A model generated the notes under the pieces. The model saw only the letters and a program-made list of their open reading frames with translations, had not been told where the DNA came from and ran no database searches. A stretch of 64,000 bases of DNA from Beaufortia kweichowensis (taxonomy: Eukaryota > Chordata > Actinopteri > Cypriniformes > Gastromyzontidae): NCBI GenBank assembly GCA_019155185.1, contig CM032801.1:478761-542760 (forward strand), written 5' to 3'. The stretch's first letter is position 1, and every line of letters starts with the position of its first letter. This document shows positions 11,334-24,200 of the stretch, one piece after another. Position numbers and translations under genes: made by a program.

Positions 11334-11828
11334 GCGCATGCGCACCGTGCTGCACACGATGAGCTGTATTCATGGACTAAAGCAGAAATCTTGTATTCAT
11401 TTCTGAAGGAGCTTCGCTCGCTGTGATGACAGAAGCGCGTGAGCTCAGTAGCGCACTTCACACTGTGATTAAGCGCACTAGATAGTCGCTGTAGTATGCT
11501 GCGGGATCCAGGCGGAAGTGGACTAAATCACTGCGTTTGATGTGGTACAGGCGGCGCTTTGTTTCCGAACCGTGACTGACACGCGCTCGATGCGCAGCGG
11601 CACATTTTCCGTTACAATCGCGACACGTCACGCGGCCGAATCTGACGGTGCTGGACGGATGAATGGATTTATCTGCTGCAGAATAAACGCGAGCGTTTAC
11701 TCCGCGCGCGCCCGTGTGCGTTTCCCGCTGAATGTGGATGTGTGTGACGCGATGAGTGCGCGTTTCATTCCGTCTTACGTGTAAACGCACAGAGATAAAC
11801 ACGAAATATCCCGATTATTGCCGACAAG
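11334..11828 (+). promoter_or_regulatory. ccdc88a: CpG-rich promoter and 5'UTR region of ccdc88a
   Basis: CpG density rises sharply here compared with the AT-rich flanks. A consensus palindromic NRF1 site GCGCATGCGC lies at 11334-11343 and CpG-rich sequence runs up to the start codon. It looks like a TATA-less CpG-island promoter. The start site itself cannot be placed from sequence. Confidence 0.6.
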
Positions 11829-11891
11829 ATGGAGCGTGAGGCGTTGAGTGGCCTGCTGGAGGATTTCCTGCTCTCTCCTCTCGTTTGCTGG
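11829..11891 (+). CDS. ccdc88a: ccdc88a exon 1
   Basis: Residues 1-21, MEREALSGLLEDFLLSPLVC then W. Compare the family start with SPLVTWVKT. Donor GTCAGA; joins phase 0 to exon 2 to give WVKTV. Confidence 0.9.
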
Positions 11892-12255
11892 GTCAGACAC
11901 TCACTGCATTATTACTGCCGTGTGTCTGTGTGGGAATATTACACTGTGCTTGTGTGTGTTGTTGTTATTACAGTGTGCGTGTGTGTTTATGTTGTGTGTT
12001 TTGTAGGTTAAGACAGTGTCTCAGCTGCTGTCTGATGGATCTCATGTGTCAGAGTTCATGACATTAGTGGATGGAGTTTATTTAACGGACATCATGACAC
12101 AAATGTGAGTACACACACACACACACACACACAGAGAGAGTGTGTTTTATTATGAATGGACGAGCGATTATTGTATGAGGAGGAATTAATAGTTAAAAGC
12201 CTCATGAATGTTTCACAGACATGAATCGTTCAGTTGAAATACATTGTGTTGTATA

Positions 12256-12286
<31 letters not shown>

Positions 12287-15200
12287 AAGCAGTAATATGT
12301 CTGTGATAGAGTCGATCTGCTTCAGTCATGCTACGAGTGATGATGATGATGCTGCGAGTGATGATGATGCGTGTGTTTTATTCATAGATGTGATCAGACT
12401 CTGACAGCTGGTCATCTCATCTGCTGCTGCTCATGACTGCACACACACACACACACACACACACAGTCACAGACACACACACACACACACACACCTATCA
12501 TTATAAGGACTTTCCACAGGCGGAATGGTTTTTATTCTGAGTTAAAGACACATTATTTCTTAATCCTCAAAGAAACTTTTCTGCATTTTTACTTTTTACA
12601 TTTTTTTTTTTTTAAATATAAAAAGAAAAAAAAGGTTGTTCTGTAGTCATTACACACACAGAGCACTCTTTATACATGCATACAAACAAACACACAAAGT
12701 GATCATTGTTCAGGACTTCTGTTTAGTGGTACACCCATTACTCTTAACTAAAAACCTGGGTGTGTTTGTGAGCTTGTGTGTGTATGTTTTTATACATTGT
12801 AGGGTCCAAAAGTAAATCCCATAGCTCTTAGCTCTCTCAGGAAGACCGTTTGGAACACAAAATGTGATGTATGATGCTTACTGAAGTTTGCACACAGAGC
12901 GTTGCTATTGACCTCTCTGTCAGATAATACAGCGTTCAACTGGCCCTTGTTTGCGAAGCAGTCTGTAAAGATACAAACATATAAGACTCCAGAATATTTC
13001 CTTTGAAAATGAAATCACAATTGTGTGTGTGTGTGTGTGTGTGTGTCTGTAACTGTGTGTGACTGTGTGTGTGTGTGTGTGTGTGTGTCGCGCATGCAGT
13101 CTGTCAGAAGTAGGTTAGTCATGATTGCTCAGGGCTGTGTGTCACACTCTTTGTGTTTATTGACTGATCGAGTGAATTTCAGCTGTGTGTGTAAGAAGGA
13201 CGTAGGGTTTGGCTTTGGTTTGGGTGCTTAGGGTTTTTCCTGGGTCAGAAATGGTCTGATGAACATCATCATCCACACACACACACACACACTAAAGGCT
13301 ACCTAACTTCCACTGTTTATTTCATTTGCATAGCTAACATTTCACTCACTGATGTGGCGAACCTTGTGGCGAAACAATGTAATCGATAAATGTGGGAAAA
13401 TGATGTGACATTTTTTTGTTGTCCATATGGTTTAATTAAATTTAAGATATATAAATATAATTTTAAATGTCAAAACAAACATTCTCGTTTGTAAAGACCT
13501 AGTCTAAAATGTATGGTTTTAATTCATTTTGAGAGAATATTTGTGGTATAATTACCAACATGTTACTGTGGTGTTACCATAAAAACTGCGTACCAAGTAA
13601 ATAAACTCTAAAAAGGTGAAATTATCAATAAAACACCATATCAGCTAGTTTGGCATAATCTTGCATTAGACCTATTTAATACTAAATAGAAGTGAATGGA
13701 ACAACATTGATCTAAATCTTATTATAAATTTGGGGAATGTTGTGAGTCGGGTCAAATTCCTAAAATGTCAAGGTGGTGTAACCACCATTCAAGGTGCCAT
13801 TTTGTTAATATTGAAAACCATGTGAAAGGTCGTTACGTCACAGAGAAGGACCCTGGTGACACTAACTGCTACATGCAAAAGTTAGTAACGCTCTTGTGAG
13901 ATAATTTGACATTTTTAGGGTATGGGGTATGGTCATAGGGTATGTCAAATGGTATGACCCCAAGAATATATTGTTAATTCATCATTATTATAAAAATGTG
14001 TATTCATTTAAAAAAATAAAATAAATATTCTTACCTAGGCCATGTGCTTACATTGAAGTTGAAATGTCAAATGGTGTAACCGGTAACACCATGTTGACTG
14101 CTATTACAGTCCTTTCTGTTAGGGGCCAATTTAGCCCAATATTACTAGTTTATGATGCTGATTAAATAAGTAATACAAACTAACTTACTTTTGGAACTGT
14201 TTTCAAGTGTTAAATGTGATATTCCTTTGAGAATGCGGTACATTATCCACAACTCAATTATTAAAACTCAATTATGAAATAATTATTTTGCACAACATTC
14301 CATTCATTTTAATCATTACATAATATAATATAATATAATATAATATACAACAGTTCTTTCTAGTGGTGCAACGGATCACAAAACTCACGGTTCGGATCAC
14401 ATTACGGTTTTTGAGTCATTTTTCAGATCAGCAAAAAAGGGGGAGGAGACAAATCTAATTTGCTTTCCATTTATTTCAAGTATGTTACAGCAAAATAAAC
14501 TATAAAACCTATAGTTTTAACAAAAATAAGATCAAGAAATAACCAGCTGAATAAAAAAAAACTTTTTAAACCATTTATTTTCCACAACACAGTATGGCCC
14601 GATACATTTGGTAATGGCTTTAGCCTGCTCTGATTCTTGTGCAAAGGGCTCCTTAAATGCAGCGGTGAGAAGCTGTTGCTTTGGTTGTTGCAGTTTGTAT
14701 ACTTTAGCCACACTGGGGTGATGTCGCTTCAGATGCTTTGCCATACTTGATGTATTGCCACTTTCATACGGCTTTCTCGTGCCACACACTGTAACTGTTT
14801 TGTCCACCACCCATCTTTCGTCATCATTATATTTTACTGGGAAGCTAAAATGCGATCTGAATGATGCAGCTTCCCTACTGCTGTTGTTGAATGATTAACA
14901 TGCCTCATTCAAGTAAACGTGAGTGCTCTGTGTAATTAATAATTACTTAAAATGCATATCGGCAGGATATTCGCAAGTTTAAAAAATCAGCAATAAATCC
15001 GCGGGTCACGTGCGTGCCGAACTGTGGGTTGTGATCCGCACGGATCAACGGCGATCCGTTGCACACCTAGTTCTTTCTGGTTGTCGTATTGGATTGGATG
15101 AGAGCCATGTGATAGTCTACCAGTATCATCACAGGAACCATTTCACCATTGCTACTGTATCATTCCACCACTATGCTAATTACTAAGTAGTTCTTAGTGC

Positions 15201-18200
15201 AGGGGTCCCCAAAGTTGGTCCTGGAGGGCTGGTGTCCTGCTGAGTTTAGCTGAAACCCTAAACAAACACACCTGAACCAGCTAATCAAGGTCTACTAGGC
15301 CAAATAGAAACTTCCAGGCAGGACTGACTTTGGGGAGCCGTCTTAAGGTAAAGTGGAAGATGTGTGGCTGTTACATCTGCAAAATCAGATTTGGACGGTA
15401 AAACAAACGAAACTGAAATAACACTGAAGGCACCAGGCAACAGTGAATCTCTACATTAATGAACCCTCTCTTAAACTTAATGCGAGACCTTTGCTAATGC
15501 TTTCGAAAGAGTTGTTAAACAGACCCAACGATCCTGTCCATCCGTCACAATACCTACTGATTTTATCTGAAGACCAGCAAATACTGAAGCGATCTGCTGT
15601 ACTTAACCAGCAACCCAAAATGTTTTCAAAAAGAATCATTTAATAAAATTTTACAGCTATTTATTATATGCTGAAGGCTTGGTTTTATTTTATTTCATTA
15701 TTGAAAAATATAATAAATCTGACAATAAGTGAAAAATGTGACGTGTTATTTCTTGAACAGACTTTTATGTGTACAGACTTAATGTGACAACAGATGATGA
15801 TTATTTATACGTCATGTCTTGTTTTATTGCTCGCAGTGGTCGTTGTAGAATTAGTAATGGAGGAATTATTAACATCTTGTGCTTTGAATCTGTGGCGGTA
15901 GGAAGTAGTTCTGCACAAAAGAGGGTTTTGATTGTGATTGATCTACACACTTGTTGTATAAACGCACTGTCACACTTGTATGTATACAACTGATGCATGC
16001 TTTTAAAACACGTTTTTAAAAGCTTTTTAAATTCTTGCCATTTTACCAAACCTTTTTTGTCACTGACCCATATCTAACACAGAAATGACAGAACTGTATG
16101 GTTAACTTGTTTGTGAAGCTGTTTCATACCTAAACATGATAACTGATTCTCACACATTTAAACAGACACAGACATCAATCATTGACATTTTTGAATGAGA
16201 TTGTGTGGGTGTTTTAAGTGAAATCGTATTGTTTTAACAATAAATTCTGCAGCTCTATATTATGTGTGATGTTTGTTTCAGAATGCTGCTTGATGTGCTC
16301 TGATGTGTTTAGTTCAGTAATCATATGTTGATATAACGCTTGTGACGTTTTGCATTGTTTCTTTTGACAGAAATCCAAAGGCAAATGTCCAGAGAGTTCA
16401 CAAGAACGTGAAGAACGACCCAACACTGCGCATTCACAACCTGTCTATTCTCATCCAGCAGATCAAGTCCTATTATCAGGTCAGTCATTCAGTAATCTAG
16501 CATGTGTTTACACTTGGTGGTGGTGGTGGTGTGTGATGTGAATAATAAGTTGACTCGTGACTGTAGCATTAAAGCTTAGAGATCAGGCACACGTCGCACA
16601 GGTGATTGATTGTGTTCACACACGCTGAAGCCTGTTTGCACACATTAACAAAACAGAAGTACATACTGAAACGAGAAGTTTGTGACACAATCAGAAGCTG
16701 CATCATGCTTAAAAAGCACACCAGATTACCTTTGAAGTTCAGCGTGGTTTGTTGAATGACTGGATAGCAGTCAGCAGACATCGCAAAATACTGTGTAGTG
16801 TATGATAGATACAATACAGACTACATCAACGTATGTGTGTCGGTGATGAAGTAGATGCCTTGATGCCGGGTTCAGATGACGTGTTTGTGTGTCAGATGTT
16901 TGAGAGGCATGACTTTTCTTTTGACGCCTTACAAGCAGTCAAATAACTTCAGAAATCATTCTGTAACACTGACTGAATATATGACTGTTATAATTCATTC
17001 ATCTGCAGTTCAGTGTTTGAGTTGTGTGATTGTTAAGATGAATATTACAATCTTTAGCTTTTTAGTTCTGTTCATCAGCACATGAAATGACTGAGATGAG
17101 CTGCTTTACTTGCTCTTATAGGTTTGTTCAGAAATCTGTTCACACTGAATGAATGTGAATATTTACAGTTATTTATTGATCCAAAGCCACTTTTAACATC
17201 ACAAACAGTATGTCACAAGGACAAGCAATATTTGTAGTATACAATCAAGGGATATGTAGTGTACAGTTGAAGTATACAGAATATTTGCAGAAATTGTTTT
17301 GTTTCATCAACAAGAGTTTGCAGTTACATGTTGTCGTGTGTTACAAAGTTGTGCTGGTTTTGGAAAGTGTCTTGTGTGTTGCTGTGAAGGGACAATGACT
17401 CTGAGTTGTAGATGACAGGAGAGACTTGTGTAGAGGAGTGTAACGATATACCATAAATCGAGTGTACGATATACGGTTCGGTTCTGCCTGCTGGGAGAGC
17501 AGGGTTCATGTCATGGCACCAGCAATGCTAAAGAACATTAGATTCACTTTTAACTTAAGAATAGCAACAACAACCACAATAACTTATGTATATTTAGAAC
17601 AAAATACAGCTCTTTTTAGTTGTTACTCAGTACTATTTTAGAGATAAGACGGTATGAAAATTTCAAATCGCGATTATAGTGGCCAAAATTATCATGATTA
17701 TCAGTATTGTCACGGGTTTGTTAAAATGTTACAAAAAAGTACTCATGTGCACAGGGAAAGTGAATGGCTCTCTGATTAATTGTCCTGAAACTTTATTTTT
17801 CTCAAAATCAGAGGAACGAGAGATAAATTTTTCTTGCATTTGACTGACAGTTGTAACAAATTGTTCTCTCAGTTGTATGTCCAGTATACCCTCACACGTA
17901 TCATTCAAAATGCAAAATGAGTTAAATCACCATCTTTGAGTTGTGCAGTATGTCGTTATTTCAAGATATTATGTTGTTATTTCAAGATATTATGTTGTTA
18001 TTTCAAGATGACATCTCGTTATTTCGTAATAATATCTCGTTTTTTAAAAATAGTATTGCGTTATTTCAAAATAAAAAAAATTCGAGAAAATAAGTCGTTA
18101 TAATGAGAAAATGATGTTGTTTTAACGAGATATTAAGTTGTTTTAACAAGATATTAAGTCATTTTAACGAGAAAATAATTCCTTAATTTCAGCATGGCAG

Positions 18201-21200
18201 TATTATTATTAGCCACTAGAGGGCAGGGAAACAAGTAAGGAAGGCATTGCTACAAGTTATAAGAAATATCACAGGCTTTTAGCCCAAAGTTTGCTACAAA
18301 CACCGTATAGGACAGGCCGCGGATTGGACTTATTAGGCTTTCTCCCAGCCAACCGCTTTATTTCTTTTATGTAGGCCTGCCAAAGTGATCATTTTCTAAT
18401 TTTGTGCATTTACATTTATAATTTTTGTATTATATGGTTTTGTTTTCAAATTGGTTTGTTTAAAGTGGCTTGTGTTTTGGATAGTTCAACAAAAAATCAG
18501 CTACACAAGAATAGAGCATGACGAGAACGTGCATATCAGAATCTCTCTGTAAAACAAGTAAAACAGTTTTTTCTATTTAATGCTGAATTCGATAATTATC
18601 ACTTTAGTACATACAAGCAATAATGCTGTTTGACAGCTGGCCAAATTAGTCGCCAGTCTGGGCTTGCCTTTTACGGTTATTTGTACCTTAATAAAGATTA
18701 ACCTGAAACGCATCCAGATTTTAGACAACTAGTAATAGTGCAACAGCTAGTCAACACATCTAATGCGTTCTGGCTTCCCTGTCTCATTATGCCATATAGT
18801 GGCTGATATCAGTGGAGTAGTGATGCCTGGAGAAGTGGGTGTACTCTTAATCTTAGCCACCATTTTTTAAAATCAACCCAGAATATATGATGAACTCCCT
18901 GTGTTATAAATAGTGACGTGTAAGACTAGTCCTGCGTATTTAATTCACCAATGGGCCAGTAGTATTTGCACATTGTCTCTTAACTTCTGCTGCTTGACCT
19001 CACGGAGTAAGGATCATTATGAAATTTTTGTTATCCACAGAAGAGGTTTAGCAGTCAATACAGGCCATAATGTAATAAGAAAGTGGACACACTTACAACC
19101 GCTCTTTTGTAGTGTACTGTTGACTGGTAAATGAAGTAAAGAAGAGTAAAGAAAAATATACATGCCTGTATATGACAGACAAATCTTTAGCGGTCAGATT
19201 ATAAATGTAATGGGTGATTTTAGGATTTTAAGAAGATCTATTTCACTCACTTTGCTACTGCGTGGCTCTTTTTAATCGTCTTCTCAGAAGTGCTTGTATG
19301 AATGAGTAGCACGTCAAAACTACATCGCTCCTGTGCCGCGCGCCTTATTCCTTTAAAACTTGTTTTGCACAAAATAGCGCTAGTCTAGTTATCTGTTGCA
19401 GTGAACATTGCAACAAAAACTAAGCATTAAGCATGTTTTTAAGTAAGGGGAAAATCAGAAGATCTTTAAATATATGGCAGGTACTTCTCTTATTCTTTTT
19501 GGTAATAAAAATTCATTTTATATTTGTTATTTTAAAACATGAAGTGGCAGGGCCAGCCGTAGCTACGTGACTGTCCCGAAAGAATAATGCGGATAATAAA
19601 ATTTGCCGCTCTCCTTAACATTGATCAATGTTAAACAAATAAAACAGTTATTGAAACGAATGGCGAATTCGAAAATTATCACTTTGGCAGGCCTACATAA
19701 AAGAAATAAAGCGGTTGGCTGGGAGCAAGCCAAATAAGTCCAATCCGCGGCCTGTCCTATACGGTATTTGTAGCAAACTTTGGGCTAAAAGCCTGTGATA
19801 TTTCTGATAACGCAATGCCTTACTTACTTGTTTTCCTGACTTATTCTGCCCCCTAATATTAATACTGCCATGTCGAAATTAAGGAATAATTTTCTCGTTA
19901 AAACGACTTATTTTCTCGTTAAAACAACTTAATATCTTGTTATAAAAAATATTTTGAAATAATGTGATAGTATTTCAAAATAATGAGATATTATTACGAA
20001 ATAACGAGATGTTATCCTGAAATAACAACATAATATCTTGAAAGAAGGACAAGGAAATTTTTTTTATCATTTGCGGTTCAGAGCCGCCGTAGTGCAGCGT
20101 ACAGTTCTATCCTCATTCAGCCTCAACACAGCCTTACAGGTCATCAACGTGTTTCAGGTTCAGCTTGTTTAGATGAGCTGTGATGTCTGCGAGAAAAGCA
20201 AGGTTTGTTTTCCACTTGTTGTCTCTCAAGACTGGAAAAATTCTGCCATGTAAACACAATAATCCGATTACTTTGCGTCAATGTCATTACGTCAAGAGGA
20301 TAGGGATTTGGGATAGGGATGTCTAAACTAGACTATGTGAGAGAAGTGGAGCGGGAGCATATTTTGAGCGATTTTGACCAGAGTGAGGAGCGTATTTTTA
20401 AAAAGTTGGAGCGCCTGTTTTTACTCACTCCAAATACACTCCATCATGAGCACAACTCATGCAGTATTCTAGCGCACATTCACTTTTGAAAATTAAGACG
20501 CTTTTGGAGTATTTTCTTTAAATGCTTTTGTGTGCAAACTACTCTCTTACACCAGTAAGAGTATTGCTGAGAAAAATCCCATTCCACCATTGCTAACTGG
20601 AAATTGTCACTTGAGGGCTAGTAATTAACAGCATCTGCCGTGTTGTTTAAAGTGTTGGGCTGTAGTAGTTTACCTACATTTCTCAGTAGTTCATTCACTC
20701 TTACTGAAAATTTTTTATTAGAAAAACTATAGTGACTTAAAATATAGAGTTCTGTCGCCATCCAACACATTCAGTTTTTATTTCATATACAGTTCCTAAG
20801 GAAAACAACTTCAAACAAACAATTTCATTTTTGATTTACATTTGTGTGTGGGAAATATAAAATGTTTTGAGCACGGAGTGGAAATTCTTGCCTCTCCACA
20901 CCGCTCACATACTCTGGGTGCCGTCGATTACTTACTACTTTACTATAGACCTTCATTTACAGGCTTCTGCTTTTGAGGAGGAAGGGGTAGTACTAAGACC
21001 AGAGTCTGTTTTACAGAAGTCTGTTCGGTCATAGCAAGACAACAGTCCAATCTACTTGAATGGCAGAAAGCAGATATTTCTACAATCGTTTGCCAAAATT
21101 GCATATTTCCGATAAACAACTAAACATCACATTACCTGTACCATAACCTTTGTTTCTTTTGCGCAAATTGCGCAAAAAAGCACCTTTTTTGAGATCACTT

Positions 21201-24200
21201 CAGCTACTGGGCATGTGCACAAGGCTTTATTGATAATTGGATAATTGGTTCTTTTTTACTGAAAAGCGGAACTTCCGTCGCTAAGTGGCCAATATGAGCA
21301 TTCTAATCCCCACCCCATTTATAGTAATAACAGTGGCGTATCGTGTTAATATTAATTATCTTTACTAAGATGCTCCTTAGCAATGCAGAGCAACCGCTTT
21401 TAATGCTTTCAGTCTCAATTATATATTTAAATATTTTCTTATAAACCATGTCAATATCTATGAAAAGCACATAATCTTTGGCTTAATGGGTACACTTACC
21501 CTACATGTGGTTTGCATTAAATCATCAATGAGGGGTAATATAGCTGTTTTTGCCTTTTGGGCATCTTGCATGTTCACAAAGCAGGTACACATCTCTCTCT
21601 CCCTCTCTCTCTCACACACACACACACACTTTCTCTATGCGTGAGAGTGAGTGGATAAATGCTGCAGTTTTACCATGGAAACATGCGTGTGATTAACACA
21701 CAGCTGCAGCACACAAGCAGCCCTTGTTGTGTTTCAGTCTACACACACATTTACTCAGCTGTCTAATTGAAGACATAAATGACTGGTGTTTTTGTATTTT
21801 AGTTTACTTGAATGTTTACATGATTTTGTTGGCAATGTGGGACACAAAGAAGAGATAACTTGCCATTATTGCACTATGTAAATAAATGTTGATTTAAGTT
21901 CAAGCAGCTTCATTGTCATTTCAACCATATACAGCTAGCTAGTACACAGTGAAATGTTCCTTCAGGACCAAGGTGCTACATACAACAAACAACAAATCAC
22001 ATATGTAATGACATGTAATAACAGTGAAAGCATAACAACATAACATAAAGTGCACAGTGCAAACAAGTGCAGATGCCACGAGACGGTACAAAAACTATCC
22101 AATGGAACAGGACATTGAACCCAGCAATAAATGTTGAAATGTTAAACACAAGGACTAGACTAGACTAGAATATAATAAAAAAATATTCAGTATATAATAA
22201 ATATGAATATTATACTCGTGTAGATGTCTCTGATGGAGGGTAGAGAGACCCAAATGATCCTCTTGAATGTCCTCACTATCCGCTGCAGGGTCTTTTGAGA
22301 CTGTGCCGTTCCCAAACCAGTCAGTGATGCAGCTGCTTAAAATGCTCTCGATTGATCCTCTGTAGAACATTGTGAGGATGGAAGGGTGGAAGATAGGCTT
22401 TTATTAGCCTTTGCAGGAAATAGAGATGCTGCTGGGCCTTCTTTGTTATTGTGCTGATCTTTAGAGACCAAGAAAGATTTCTTGCCATGTAAGCCCCAAG
22501 AAATTTGGGGCTCGTGACAATGTCCACGGGGAAGATATTTAGTGGTGTGTATGCTGAGTTTTTGCTAATGAGACCCACCACAGTTGTGTCATCAGCAAAC
22601 ATACGCTGCTGGAGTTCTGATGAGGGGAGATCATCGTTAGTGTCTGTAGAGATGTGATCTGTCAGTTACGCTGCTGGAGTTCTGATCAGGGAGGTCATCT
22701 TTAGTGTCTGTAGTAATGCAATCTGTCAGTTATGCTGCTGGAGTTCTGATGAGGGGAGATCATCTTTAGTGTTTGTAGAGATGTGATCTGTCAGTTACGC
22801 TGCTTGAGTTCCGATGAAGGGGGATCATCTTCAGTGTCTGTAGAGATGTGATCTGTCAGTTACGCTGATGGAGTTCTGATGAGGGAAGATCATCTTCAGT
22901 GTCTGTAGAGATGTGATCTGTCAGTTACGCTGATGGAGTTCTGATGAGGGGGATCATCTTCAGTGTCTGTAGTAATGCAATCTGTCAGTTACGCTGCTGG
23001 AGTTCTGATGAGGGGAGATCATCGTTAGTGTCTGTAGAGATGTGATCTGTCAGTTATGCTGCTTGAGTTCTGATGAGGGGAGATCATCTTTAGTGTCTGT
23101 AGTAATGCAATCTGTCAGTTACGCTGCTTGAGTTCCGATGAAGGGGGATCATCTTCAGTGTCTGTAGAGATGTGATCTGTCAGTTACGCTGATGGAGTTC
23201 TGATGAGGGAAGATCATCTTTAGTGTTTGTAGAGATGTGATCTGTCAGTTACGCTGCTGGAGTTCTGATGAGGGGGATCATCTTCAGTGTCTGTAGTAAT
23301 GCAATCTGTCAGTTACGCTGCTTGAGTTCCGATAAAGGGAGATCATCTTCAGTGTCTGTAGAGATGTGATCTGTCAGTTACGCTGCTGGAGTTCCGATGA
23401 GGGGAGATCAACTTCAGTGTCTGTAGAGATGTGATCTGTCAGTTACGCTGCTGGAGTTCTGATGAGGGGAGATCATCTTCGGTGTCTGTAGAAATGCGAT
23501 GTGTCAGTTACGCTGCTGGAGTTACGATGTGGGGAGATCAACTTCAGTGCCTGTAGAGATGTGATCTGGCAGTTACGCTGCTGGAGTTCTGATGAGGGGA
23601 GATCATCTTCAGTGTCTGTAGAGATGTGATCTGGCAGTTACGCTGCTGGAGTTCCGATGAGGGAAATTATCTTCAGTGTTTGTAGAGATGTGATCTGTCA
23701 GTTACGCTGCTGGAGTTCCGATGAAGGGGGATCATCTTCAGTGTCTGTAGAGATGTGATCTGTCAGTTACGCTGCTTGAGTTCCGATGAAGGGGGATCAT
23801 CTTCAGTGTCTGTAGAGATGTGATCTGTCAGTTACGCTGCTTGAGTTCCGATGAAGGGGGATCATCTTCAGTGTCTGTAGAGATGTGATCTGTCAGTTAC
23901 GCTGATGGAGTTCTGATGAGGGAAGATCATCTTTAGTGTTTGTAGAGATGTGATCTGTCAGTTACGCTGCTGGAGTTCTGATGAGGAGAGATCATCTTCA
24001 GTGTCTGTAGAGATGTGATCTGTCAGTTACGATGCTGGAGTTCCGATGAGGGGGATCATCTTCAATGTCTGTAGAGATGTGGGCTGTGTCCGAAACCGCT
24101 CACTCGTTCCCTCATCCCTATAGAGTGTATGGCAGTTGAGTGCACTATATCAGCAAAGAGTGAAGGAAAACCAGTGAGCGAATTCGGACGCTGACGTAAA

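Noticed and set aside
20320..20915. Possible TIR pair defining another DNA element
   Set aside because: Similarity between the ends is weak, and no target duplication or clear boundary is visible.
22597..24081. CRISPR-like array
   Set aside because: Units are contiguous with no unique spacers, 65 bp long, in a vertebrate intron next to a LINE; it is a minisatellite.
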